Source of the DNA: Tolypeutes matacus
Taxonomy: Eukaryota; Chordata; Mammalia; Cingulata; Chlamyphoridae
DNA length: 64,000 nt
Reading direction: 5' to 3'
Assembly (NCBI GenBank): GCA_026826555.1
Contig: JAKSZT010054565.1
Span: 4,579,273-4,643,272 of the forward strand
Shown here: positions 45,861-57,639 of the stretch, piece by piece
Layout of the letters: every line of letters starts with the position of its first letter
Numbering within the stretch: position 1 is the stretch's first letter
Program-made: the position numbers and the translations under genes
Notes under the pieces: model-generated
Told to the model about the DNA's origin: nothing
What the model saw: only the letters and a program-made list of their open reading frames with translations
Database searches by the model: none

Positions 45861-47035
45861 CAAGTGACAGCCCCTGGAAGTACCACTGGTCTTGTGGGCT
45901 CCAGGCCTCAGACTGTCCCCTGGTTGTGTGGGGCCTGACAATGGGCACGATTCATGCATCCAGGACCATCTGGAGATTCTAGAGATTCCAACATAGCCGT
46001 TCCTTAATTTATAAATGTCTTATTAGTGAGCTTTTGTCGGAAGTTTCTGCTTAATATGATATCTTTCTTTTGTACAGAGGAAGTAAAAAAGAAAAGCTTG
46101 CTTTTGCTCAGTGAGTGGAAAGTAAAATCAGAGGAAGATTTAGATACGTGCTAAGGTCAGAAATAAGGTTTTATCTGATCTATTGGCTGAGCTCATTGCA
46201 AAGTGTGCCTGCCTTGGCCTAGCTGCTGAAGACAACGTGAGGGCACTACATCTGAGGTCCCTAAGAGTGTCCAGCAGGCAAATGCCAATGCACGGGTGAG
46301 GAGACTTGGTGTGTCCTCGAAAAAGACAGATACATTTTGTAAACTTCCAGGAAAATGTAACATGCACGTTAGTGCTCTGCAGAGCAGATATATCCCAGCT
46401 CTTTTAATGAAAGAGAGTGCAAAGAAGAGCCAGCAGCACTCAACAGCCATCAGCCAGCACTGCTGGATGCCCTGGGGAGGGGGGACACAGAGTTCAACTA
46501 GGGGTTCCCTTGAAGCAGGAAGCCCCTGTAAGATGCTGTCATTGGCCTCTTTGTTCCAGATGTAGAAGCAGCTAGCTGGCCTCCCCGGGCATGCTGTGGC
46601 TAGCTTCAAAGGTCCTGCCAGCATTCCATGTCCTGAGAGGCTGGGCACAGCCACCCAAGGGGCTTGGTGAGGAACAGAGGTGCTTCCTTCACACATGTGT
46701 CCACCCTGTCCCACGCCCAGCCTTCTGTTTGCCCCTAGTTCATGTCAAGATATTTCCTAGGATGGTGCATCCCTGAGTCCCAAGCATGCACTGGAATTGG
46801 GGATGTCAGGGGTGCCCAGTGTGCATGAAATATAGTCTTTCTTGTATCCAAGCAAGAAAGCAATGTGTCCCCATGTGTCTTTCTGCAGCTGCAGAAGCCC
46901 TGATGACCCGCCAGTCTGCAGCCTGTTTTCACACATCTCTCCACCCACTTGGAGGTACTCTGATGCTGGCGGGGCAGATGGAGGCACTTAGGTGCCCCCA
47001 ACTCGTCAATAATTAGATGTCACTTCCAACTGATA
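45861..47035. other. Unannotated unique sequence with the window's longest open frame
   Basis: The minus-strand frame 46193-46714 (173 codons) is the longest in the window. It is rich in Cys, Leu and Ala, overlaps other frames on both strands and has no domain I recognise. In about 64 kb of non-coding DNA such a length is not surprising. 45950-46150 has an enhancer-like texture. Confidence 0.4.
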
Positions 47036-47039
47036 TGTT

Positions 47040-50000
47040 TAAACATTTATTATGCATTCATTTAGTGAAGGTGGGAAGAAAAATATTTAGTAATAAAATT
47101 GGATACCATTTTTTAAAAATTTTTACCTCAATAATATATCAACATAAAAAAGTTAAAAATTAAAACACCATTGAAATACACAGTTTAAATGTGTAACTCC
47201 TCAAATATACCTGTCCCCTTACCACCCTGCCCTTCCCCAGAGGTAAGCACTGAAAAATAATTAGCTGTATATCTTTCCTATCATTTTTGCTACCCATTTC
47301 CATAAATATATATAAATTAGATTTTCACATAATGAAAATATATTGTACATATTATCCTGTACTCTGATTTTGTTCACTTAATTCATTTCAAAGATCTTTC
47401 AAAACCAATACACATTATTCTTTTTAACAGCTTCTGTGAACATACCATAATGCATTACAAAATATTTAAGGTGCTCCCAATTTTTTTCATGATTACAAAT
47501 AACACTTTGGTGTACAACCTTATATATAAGTCTTTGGACATTTGTAGAAGTGTTTCTTTACATTGATTTCTAGAATTAAAATTACTTGGGTGAAAGGCTG
47601 GCACATTTTATATTCGGATGCCTTCTACCAAATCACTCTTTCAAAAGGGCTTAATGTAGATTTTTACCAATGGTCTGTGGGGTGGCATGTTTTCTTGCAT
47701 TCTAGCCTGCTCAGAACTTATCAGTCTTTTAAATTTTCACTGTTCTAAGATACAAAAAGTGATTCTCTGATTATAACAAAGTTTGAATGTTTTTAAATAT
47801 GTTGATTGGCTGTCTGTATCTCCATTCTTGGATTACCTAATCATTGTCTTTGTCTAATTTGTCTATTGAGTTATTTTTATTTTTCTTATTGAATTTTAGG
47901 AGTGCTTTATAAATTTTGGATAGTAATTCTTTGTTTCTTTTATGTTTAAATAATTCTCCCAGTCCTTCATTTGTCTTTTGCTCAGAAGATTTTTGTTTGT
48001 TTTAATATAGTCAAATGTCTTCAAAAACTCTGGGTTTAGTATTTTATTGAGGAATGCTTTTTGTACCCTAAAATTATTTTTCTTTTAATCATTTTCATGA
48101 AATCTTTAATCCATTTAGATTTTTTTTCATATTATGAATTAGAGGTATAATTTTCCAAATGAAGAGCCAATTATCCTTGTCATTTGTTAACTGGTCCATC
48201 CTTGCCTCTCCGATTCAAAGTGTACCTTTGTCATAAACTAAACTCCTGATTATGTAGTTCTATTTCTTCCCATTTTAGTCTATTTCTTCATCTATTTATC
48301 TCTTTCTAAGACCACATAGTTTTAATTGCTATAGCCTTAGATTAAGCGAGAAAATCTAGTGGGAAAATTAGCCCTTCCACCATAGTTTTCTATTTCTTTT
48401 TCAAAACTATCTTCATGATTCTTCTGCAATGTCTCTTCTATAGATTTTAGAATCAGCTTGTCATGTTTCTTTTAAAAACTGTATCAGATACCTTTGTGCC
48501 CACTCACATGATCTCAGCCCCCTGGGGCAGTCAGCTCAAGCTGGGTGGACCTCACAGCACTTTGTCTCAGAACACACCACTGGCCTGCTCAGAGACTGCA
48601 GGTCTCAGGTACCTGTGGAAATCTGCCCATTGACCTGGAAAGGCAGGGGTTAATACCCCAGGGGGGCAACCCATGGACAATAGGACTTGAGAACCACTGG
48701 GTATATGCTCCCTCTTCCTTCCCTCAAGTGGAAAATTCTGAGATACATTTGATATGGCTCCCCAGTGGGTCTCACAGCAGTGGCCAACAATAAAATATCC
48801 TGTAGAGTTTTTCCCTCCTACCCACTTTCACTCTTCCAAGTTCCTTGCATCATTTCCCAAAATTAACTCAGGCAAGTTCTTGTCTCACTCTACTCTCTTG
48901 GGCAAGCAGTGCCCAGCCTAAGCATTGAATATAGACTGGACAAATAATTTTGGGAGATTCGACATGTTTGCATTGTTGAAGCTTCTTCCTACTTCTGAGG
49001 GCATATTAGTTACAAAGTCTTCTTTGTCTTTTACATACTTTTTTAGTTTTATTCAAACAGTCTTACACATTTCCTATTAGCTTTAGGCTAGATGTTATAT
49101 GGTTTTTCCTGCTATTAAATGAGATATTTTTACAATATTTTTTTAGTTTTATGGCGCTGTTGTTTAGAAAAGCTATTTTGTATGTTTATCTTATATCCAC
49201 TTATATTCAAATATTTTTTTCCAGGTAATTTACTTGGAATTCTGAAATATGCAATCATATCAGCTTTAAATAGTGATAGTTTTGTGTCTTCTATTACAGT
49301 ATTTATCTGCTTATTTCATTTCATTTCCTTATTCAGTGGCTGGGACCTCAGTGAGTATCTTCCCTGGTTTCTTGACCTCAAATGAAATGTTTCTGATTTT
49401 ACATCATTAATTTGGAATTCTTAACCCTTTTATTGTGTTAAGAAGTATTCATCTTTTCTTAGGTTCCTGTGGCTTTTAAAAATCATGAATAAGAGATTAA
49501 TTTATTTTAATGTCCATGCAATGATCTTACTGCATTTGTGTTTTAATCTGTTATTTTCATTAATTACAGTAACATATTCTGAAGGTAGAACTATCCTTTC
49601 CTTCCTAAGATAAACTCAACTTAGTAACAAGCAATGTGATCATATTTTATTTAGTGTTCTTGTATGTACACAAATGAAATCTTTTTCTTTTTATGCTACT
49701 TTTGTCTTCTTTTAGTGTCAGGGAAATATTACCATAATACAATGAGTTGAGAAGTTTCCTATGTTTTTGTAGGCTCTGGAATAACATAATTATCTGTTTC
49801 TTAAAGGTTTAGTCCACCTTATCTACAAATGGTCTAGAACTAGTGCCATTTTTTAGGGAAGATTTTTGACTATTTTTCAAAATTTCTTCCATAAATGCTG
49901 GATCTTTTCACACTGTTCACTTTGAATCAATGATGGTGCTATATATTTATTAGAAAAGTTTCCATATAGCTATATTAAATAATAATGCTCACTTAATTTT

Positions 50001-50700
50001 ATCATCTCCTTATTATCACAATAATATTCTCACCCTCATTTCTATATTGTCAGTCTATTTACATACTATTTTTTCTTGATCATACCAATGAGATATTTTT
50101 GCATTTAAAAGAACCAGTTATGAAATATAATGGTTTGCTTTTCTATTTTATTAATTTTGAATTGATTATCATCAATTTTGTTCTACCTTCTTTGGGCTTA
50201 TATTATTGTCTTTCTCTAGCTTCTTAGGTTGTTTGCTTTGTTCATTTAATTTCAGTCATTTTTGTTTTCTAATAAATTTATGTAAAGCTTTTATGGTTGT
50301 CATTTGCTTTCTAAAATATCTATGTGACTCTTTTTTATTATGAATTGATTATTTTTACTTTGGTCCCCTCTTTACCCCAAGGGTTATTTTACAATTTTAA
50401 TGTGATCTGTGTATCTGATATATATGATTTATGATTTGAAGAATTTATAGAAATTTTCTTTTTAGCATAATACATGGTTAATTTTGTAAGTATTTCATAT
50501 ATGTTTGACAATAGCATGTGTCTTCTAGTTTATCAATAAAAATGTATGTGTATTCAAGTGTATTATCATTTATTCAAATCTTTAAAATTAGTCATTTTTT
50601 AAAAATCTATGTGTTCTTAATTTCTTGAGTTTTGTGAAGGCCAGGCAAATATTGAGTGTTCATTACATTCTCCCTCTATTTCTACTACTTTTTGATTTAC
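47040..50700 (-). mobile_element. Old L1 (L1M type), 3' UTR and ORF2 part
   Basis: A long AT-rich reverse L1. From the left it shows the 3' UTR ('cacttaattcatttcaaagatc', 'caatttttttcatgattacaaataacac', 'attgaattttaggagtgctttataaattttgg', 'tttgctcagaagatttttg') and, further right, ORF2-derived sequence ('tttagaatcagcttgtcatgttt', then 'aattttgggagattcgacatg' and 'gttgaagcttcttccta'). No open frame of the ORF2 domains survives. It is interrupted by an unrelated insert at about 48485-48950. Confidence 0.8.
48485..48950 (+). mobile_element. Unidentified insert in the L1, perhaps an LTR
   Basis: About 460 GC-richer bases break the L1 between segments that adjoin in other copies; about 45 bases of L1 are missing at the site. 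It contains an AATAAA (48789-48794) and a right part 'ccttgcatcatttcccaaaattaactcaggcaagttcttgtctcac' resembling the end of some old LTRs ('ttgcatcagttcccaataaac...aagtccttgtctcag'). No clear duplication was found. Its family is unknown to me. Confidence 0.45.
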
Positions 50701-50754
50701 CTGTTTTGAAGCTATGTTGTTGGGGACATAAAGGTACTTTGTATAAAATGAACT

Positions 50755-51015
50755 AATAGCTCTTGTCCAACATGCTACTTTTACCTGCTAGACAGAAAAC
50801 AGTTTGCAGCCTGAATGGAGGCATCATGCCAGGAGAAACACTTGGTAAGTTAGGTAAGGGACAGATTATACGGGCCTGTCAGTGCCATGCTACAGGTTTT
50901 GGCTTTTGTTCTCTAGACAAGTGCACCGTCAAAGGTTTTTAATCAGAGTTGTGATATGGTCAGCTTTTTGTTTTAGAAAGATCACTCCTGGTTCATTATG
51001 AAAACAATGGACATC
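50755..51015 (+). repeat. Ancient interspersed repeat, same family as 13.3 kb
   Basis: 'acaggttttggcttttgttctctagac', 'gtttttaatcagagttgtgatatggtcag' and 'ttttagaaagatcactcctgg' follow a frequent old mammalian repeat ('aggagtttggactttatcc...gagcaggggagtgacatgatcag...ttttagaaagatcactctgg'). Confidence 0.6.
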
Positions 51016-52785
51016 ACAGAAGGGCCACCAGATACTGAAGTCTATATAAAAGGTCAATAAGAATATAAAAGAAGGCAAATATTTGAAAGACATAATTTTA
51101 ACTGACGATTAGCCTCAAGGAAGCTCATTCACAGAGTGGCAGATCCTGCAGACCAGTTTGCCATGGAGGTGTGGGCAAAGGTACTAAGAAACGCCAAGTG
51201 TTCAGCATCGAGGGAAAAGATTTCGCAGAAGGGGATTATGAAACCCTCAGTCTTGAGGCACAGTTCAGGCTGAAAACACAAAGAAGCTCCAAAATGCCAT
51301 TAAAAGATTCATAACTGATCACCCCAAAATTGGGTATTAAGAATGGTAAAGTGATTCAGAGACACTGCCCAAAAATGGGCACCAGAAAGGTCAAGCAATG
51401 TCTATATCATATCCCTAGAGCTGAAAATTCAAGTGGGTAGCCATCTGGCGCTCTTGGCATCCTTATGATGCATCAGGAATGAATGAAAGTTGCACAGCAA
51501 TAACAGCCTATATGTGCTGTTTCTCCCTCACTCCTATGGGAATGGACAAGGGACCATAAACATCAAACAACCCATGCTTTTTTCGGGTTGGCCAAGTAGT
51601 TGTCTTTTTAGAAGCATGATGACCCTCAAATTCAGAGGCAAATAAGTTCTCTTCTCATCACTAAGATAAAAATGCCCAGGCAACCTTCACTGTGAAATAG
51701 CACTGAGTATCTGTGACTCTCTTATTATGCCCCCTCAGATCACAATGAATTAATACCCTCTCCCAAAGATACAGACCAAAATGAAACTGTATTTTCTGAC
51801 AGAAGCCAACAAAGTATGGAATGTTCTGGGGAGGGAGAAGGAAGAAAACCAAATAAATTATACTTGGAGTTTCATTGTTGACCTTGAGTATTCCGTCTGT
51901 TTTCAGAACTTGGGGGTCAAGAAACGTCTGTTTCCAATTAATTTTATTCTTTATCATTTTCCTTAAAGGAAAACATGCCTTTAGAATGAAAAACTTCTCT
52001 GTATTAAAAAAAAATTTAAAGATGAAGAAAAGTGCCACCATTTGAAATTTGCTTTTTGACACAGAGAAATGTACAAATTCTTATGAAGGGAATTAGGGAG
52101 AACTGAAAAAAAAAAACAACCCACCATTGTTTTATAGAATAGCTTTCTTTTTTAGAAAAGTTATAAAATTAGTAATATTGGAAAGGCAATCATCAAATTG
52201 TGTTTACCTGAGGTTGCAAAATGGTGAAATAAGCATATGAATATATTTTGCTTGACTTTAACATGTTTTTGTAAAATTTTGAATGATTTCTTAAGGCCAA
52301 TATTTAAATATCAGAAGATTTCACATAAAGATCTGAATTCCTGTCTTATTTTATAAGATGCAAAGAACTGATCATATTTGCCCCAATCAGTGGCAGCTGC
52401 CCTTTGAATGGACACTCCCTAGTTTGCCATGATATCCACCTTTCTGGGCCTTGAAGTTAGTTTCTCTTAGAAGAGAATTAAGAAAGTCAAATATTTATTG
52501 GTTGTATTTTGCTACCAAAGTAGAAAAATAAAAGCTAGGTCATGAAGTCTGGAGACTTCAAAATGATTTGTATGTTTTAAACCTGGCTAGCTTTACTCAT
52601 TTATGCTATTCATCTGGCCTCTGGAAGCCCAAAGTTCATGGTCACTTCCAAACGCAATGCAGCATGCTGTAGACCCTACTCTTGGGTGAGGTTCAAGATG
52701 GCACTCATGGGAAACATTCATTGAGGGAAATGCCTCCTTATTCTGGAAATATCTGGGCTCCCACTAGCCCAAGAGGTCAACAATG
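51016..52785. other. Unannotated unique sequence
   Basis: No gene or firm repeat. The minus-strand frame 51661-52062 (133 codons) is Phe- and Lys-rich and has no known domain. Long A and T tracts occur at about 52005 and 52108. Confidence 0.4.
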
Positions 52786-52789
52786 GAGA

Positions 52790-53700
52790 TTAGGCAGAGA
52801 TCTAAGATAACATGAAAATTCTCCCACTACACATGCAGAGAAACACTAGATAAAATATAACAACCAAAATATAATGAAAATGCAGAGTTGAGCTTGAAGA
52901 AAGGAAATTCTCAGGGGTCAGAAGACAAGAGAAAACTGAAAACAAGAGTGGCAAATGTGGCTGCAGGAGTTGGGAGGGTATCGCCTTGGGTAACCCAGGG
53001 GCTAGGCTTTTAACATCCACGTAGAGACTGAAAATGAGGCCTTGGACTTTTGTGGGGAGAAGTTGAAAAATGACTCCTGCATTAAGGCAGAACCTTCAAA
53101 AAGCTGTACCCTCAGTTAAAGTCGAGGCTCAGAGAAAAAATCTGACAGACCATCATGGCAAAGGAGACAGAAGTGCATCCCTTTGTCTGGGACTGAATTC
53201 TTGCTTGAGAATTCAAAATCCCATCTTAAAACAGATTTGAATTTACAGCCTCTGGAGGATTCCGAAGACTACAAGCCTCCAAAAGCTAACATGAAATTTG
53301 CCTTGGTTAGTGATAATAAAACCTTTCTGGGAGACGACTCTTAACATAGTCCATTTGGGTTTCTCACAAGTAAAACAAAGCTCTTTGACAATGAGCTCTC
53401 AATTGAAAATTTCCAAGCAGATAAGAAAGCAACAAATTAGAATGGAGAGTCACCAGAAACAATGAGCTGGTAGACCAGAGCTCAAAATTGAGATGACAGA
53501 AATGTCAATTATTTGTCTGTTTTCACTTTTTACAGAATGTCAATTTAAAAATAATTATAAAATAAGTTTTTTTAAAAATGATTTTCAACATTTAAGTCAT
53601 TTAGTAAAAGAAGTAAAGCCCTTGTTGTCAGGGGAGCAGGTACCAAGACAGTTTGAAAACCAAACACATAGATTTTAAAAAAGAACCAAATTGATAGAGC
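52790..53700 (+). mobile_element. Possible very old L1/HAL1 5' part, tentative
   Basis: A-rich on the plus strand with short segments ('agaaaggaaattctcaggggtcagaagacaag', 'atcatggcaaaggagacag', 'agcctccaaaagctaacatg') that recall the 5' region of old L1-related elements. Evidence is weak. Confidence 0.3.
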
Positions 53701-53752
53701 TTGTAGAAATGAAAAACAAAGTCAATGAAACTGGTGGAAATTAATTAGTGGA

Positions 53753-53770
53753 TGTGTGTGTGTGTGTGTG
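53753..53770. repeat. (TG)9 microsatellite
   Basis: Nine uninterrupted TG units followed by ATATATAC. Confidence 0.95.
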
Positions 53771-53879
53771 ATATATACGATTAAACATAGCTGAAGATAA
53801 AACATTAAAAGCACATACCTAGGAGCTCTAAATAAATTTAAAATTATGTTCCTTTATTTCTCAGCATCTGTATCTTTAA

Positions 53880-54310
53880 ACAATAAAGCTATAGTAAGTA
53901 TTAATTAATAGCTGTGTGGTATCCACCAAATGCAGCTCTGCTCCATAATTGCGATACATAAGCACAGTGCCATTATCACACCCAAGACATTTAGCACCAG
54001 TACACAGTATTGTGTAGCATAATGCCCATATACAAATTTACCCATTTGTCCTCAAACTCACCATTGCAACTTGCTGTTTTTCAGGATCCATTCAAGGATC
54101 TTATACTGCATTTGGTCACCATGTCTCCTTTGTCTTCTGTTGCTTAGTCCCATCCCCACCTTCACCCCCACTTCCATAACACTGACAATTTCGAAGAATC
54201 CAAACCAGTTGTCCCATGAAATATCCCCGAATCTGTTTCTTTTTCTGATATTTCCTCATAATTAGATTTACATTGAACATATTGATAAGAGAACCAAAAA
54301 AGAACACAAA
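53880..54310 (-). mobile_element. Old L1 3' UTR fragment
   Basis: 'gttttTcaggatccattcaagg', 'actgcatttggtcaccatgtctcc' and 'gacaatttcgaagaatccaaaccagttgtccc' with 'gatatttcctcataattagattt' are the reverse of an L1 3' UTR ('gatcccacattgcatttagttgtcatgtctcc...gtttgtctgatgtttcctcatgattag'). Confidence 0.7.
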
Positions 54311-54860
54311 TCACTTCAAAAATATCTTGAACTTTAGTTACCAAGTTTGTATTGGTTGTGTCATCAGTGCAGTAATTGTGAAATTATTATGTTTATGCTG
54401 CAAGTCAGAGCAAATAAGAAGATATTTTAGTACTATTGGGAGCCAGAATTCTCACAGAGGCAGAAAAGAGATACAGATGTGGAATAGGGGAAACTGAGGA
54501 AAACTTCTGTGGTGTTGGAATTGATTTGGAATAATTAGTGTGAATTCATGATTTTGTTTAAAAAAAAAAAAAAAGAAACACTACATTTTCCAGCTCTGTA
54601 CAACGAAAAGGCCAGAAACAATGACATGCCAGTAGCATTGGGCATACTCGGTGTCTAGATTTGGGTTTCCAGATACCATTCTCCACTGAAAGGAACAAGG
54701 GCTTCCTAGAAAAATGACTGATAGCAGGTCTGGGGCAGAGAAGATGTGAGGTAACCCTGGAAGAGCTAGTGACAGAAAGCAAGAAAGTACTTAAACCTGA
54801 AGGCTTTTCTCCTGGACAAATTTAAGCATCAAAATGAATAAGGAAATTATTAGTATAAGA
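54311..54860. other. Unannotated sequence
   Basis: No gene. An A13-14 run lies at about 54560-54573. Confidence 0.35.
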
Positions 54861-54864
54861 GTCA

Positions 54865-55255
54865 GAAACTAGCATATAGGTTACCGGGGCAGGGAATAGG
54901 GAGATAATACATAATTGGTTCAGAGTTTCTGTTTGGGGTGATGGAAAAGTTATGGTGATGGATGGTGGTGAATGTAATTAAGAGCATGGAATTATATATT
55001 TCAATGTGGTTAAAAGCGAAAACTTTAGGTTGTTTATATGTTACTAGAATAAAAAATATCTATAGGATTGTACAGTGAACCCTAGTATAACTATGAACTA
55101 TAGCTAATAGTACAATTATAATATTATTTCATTAATTGTAACAAATGTACCACACTAATGAAACATGTTAATAATAGGAGGGGATGTATATAGGAATTCT
55201 GTATTTTCTGTAAATTTACAACTTCTCTAATAAAAAAATTAAATAGAAAAGGAAT
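54865..55255 (+). mobile_element. L1 3' end, forward orientation
   Basis: 'taattggttcagagtttctgtttggggtgatggaaaag', 'gatggtggtgaatgtaattaag', 'gaactatagctaatagtac', 'attgtaacaaatgtaccacac' and the end 'ctctaataaaaaaatt' give the L1 3' UTR in forward order with an A-rich tail. It is the inverted relative of the copies at 57.6, 59.4 and 63.5 kb. Confidence 0.8.
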
Positions 55256-57635
55256 AATGATATTGGATTATGACATATTGACTAAAAAGAATCCATGAGC
55301 CTATAGCGATCGAATCTTATTTACCTACTAACAGCTAATAAGTATAGAAGTAATGTTTGAATTAGAAAAATCACCATTTTGCAAACACAAATGTAATAAC
55401 TGATTCAGGTAAAAAGTGTGGATCATTCTAAAACCATTCATTGAAAAGTTGTCAGAAAGCAGGATGTTAACATAGTTTCCAAGTTTCCGCCCTCAAATTA
55501 TTTACTAGTTACAAGGAGCACAATGGAGAGATCTGGCATCACTCCTTCGTCAGATGAGCAACCTTGTCCTCACCAGTTGTGGAACAAATCGACAGGGCAT
55601 GCCTCCTGGGCATGAAGTCACAGGAGATGCATAGCACCACCCGCGTGATTACTCTTAGAGGGACCTGATTAATCCCCACAGGCTAGTGAGACCTGGCAAA
55701 ATGCAGAGGGAAGGAAGCACAGTGAATCTACAACATGAAGGTAGAAGATGACTCCCACATTTCTCAGGGACTGAAATTCAGGGCTAGGCACCGTGCTTCT
55801 CATTCTCGAGATTTTCTCCTCCTAATTGTCAAGCGGATGCTGCTTCCCCTGGCGTTCTCCAGTATAAAGCCGTAGCGACTCTGGCTGTAGCTCTTATTTA
55901 AACCTGTGATAACAGACACTCACCTTGCATAAGAAGGTTTCAATCAGACCCCAAGAGCAGGTCCTGAGCCACGTTGCGTTTGATGGAGGCAACCCCAAAG
56001 GGGTCGGGGTGCTGCGCACAGCCGGGAAAGGCAATCCCAGCTTCACCTGACATATCAGCCCCCCCCTGGGGCTTAAGAACACTGCTTCGAGCAGTCCCCG
56101 CTCGAAAGCTTACTCCATCATCTCTCCTTGCATCCCATGTTTAGCATGAATAGTTCTTGGACATCAGTGAGACAACTGGCTGCCAGAACTGCCTCTGAGG
56201 TCAAGGTGTCTAAATGTCAAGGCAACGACAACCACACTGTCGAGGGACTGGCTTCAGCCGCAGGGGAAGAGGGGTCCATGCCTTTCTGTTTGTCCTTATT
56301 TTACTTTTTGCAGGATCTTTTTTGGCAGGTTGTAAAATACATCGCTCTCCCCAGGAGATTCTCTGCTGTGCTGCAGTCCATCTAAACAAATATGTATTTA
56401 CAACGGGTTCCTTTTTAAAACATGCATTATGTGCCTAATAGACTGAAATGACTCTTTGGGGGAAGTGCGGCATAGATCCCGGCAGTTTTTTGTTGTCTAT
56501 AACATTCACCTCTTTTATATGGCTATTTATTTTTCTGCTGGTTTGGATGGAGAGAGGGGGTATGGGGAGGAAAAATCGCATACCCACATATGAACTGCAA
56601 TATATAAAACCAAGAAATTGGGCAGATAGTACTAATGGTCTCTGAGGCTGATGTGACTGAATTTTGTACAGAAAAAATCAAAAGATAAAAAGACTTCATC
56701 CTGGTTGCAAGTTACTTGATAAATTTAAAAATTAGGGGAAATTCCTGCATTCGATTGTTCTTGGCTATGAAGTGAAGGGATGCTTCTCCCAAGTGTCTTA
56801 AGCCATGAGGAAAACCTATGATCTCAAATAACAAGAAGGCTAGAGATGAGAGAGATCCAACATTGGTTAACTCTATGATTCAACAATGTCAGCCAGAGCC
56901 CAAGTTCCTTCTATCTTTTCACTTTATTGCTTTCAACTTGTCAACTTAACTTCCCTCATGGTCACATGGGAAGATGGCCATCCTTCCAGCTGTCACATGC
57001 AGACCCACTAATGGCCAGAGGAGGAAACAAAGATCACACTTTCTTTTTGTCTCATTTTAAAAGTAATGCAAACTTTCCTCCTAGCAGAATTCCTTTCACC
57101 TCCTATTACAGGTTTATGGTTAAAACAATCACTAGTAAGTGAAATAGAACCACAGGGATTAGCCCAGACCCAATATTTACCCTCTTGGATATCAAATCCA
57201 AGAAACTTAAAAATATGTATTAATTTGTTAGGAAAAATAAATTAATCCATTGTATGTTAACATAAACAGTATATAGTTATGAAAATAACTGTATTTTTTA
57301 AAACAAAAACAGTAGTAAGTAGAGTAGTATTATTTTCTTTTATTTTTGTAAATGTCTTTAAAGCCTGGTTTAACAGAAGACAGCAGGATTCTCATATCTG
57401 CTTTTGCATTTAATAATTTCTTATATGTTGGTTGTTGAACTGTATGAAAAAAACCCAGCCTCACTCAGTTTTGTAAGTACAAAATCTCTTCAGATAATTG
57501 TGGATATCTTATTTGATACTACACTAAAACTCAACAAGTGGTACATTTTTTAAAGATCAGTTGCAGTATGGAATCTGAAACTAAATTAAAGAGCTTTTCA
57601 CATTCTGTTACATTAAAATCCATTTGTATATATTG
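55256..57635. other. Unique sequence, partly enhancer-like
   Basis: No gene or repeat recognised. 55440-56100 carries scattered CpG words (gtttccgccc, cacccgcgtgatt, agccgtagcgactc, cacgttgcgtttg) unlike its CpG-poor surroundings. 56170-56600 is a well-mixed unique block with CAAGGTGTC and TCAAGGCAACGACAACC. Both could be old regulatory DNA. Frame 56128-56385 has no domain. Confidence 0.35.
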
Positions 57636-57639
57636 CTCT

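Noticed and set aside
46193..46714. Longest open frame, 173 codons, minus strand
   Set aside because: No recognisable domain; overlaps frames on both strands; the length is not remarkable for 64 kb of non-coding DNA.
51016..51650. Possible processed pseudogene
   Set aside because: Translated by eye in several frames; no known protein was recognised and no poly(A) tail or duplication is visible.
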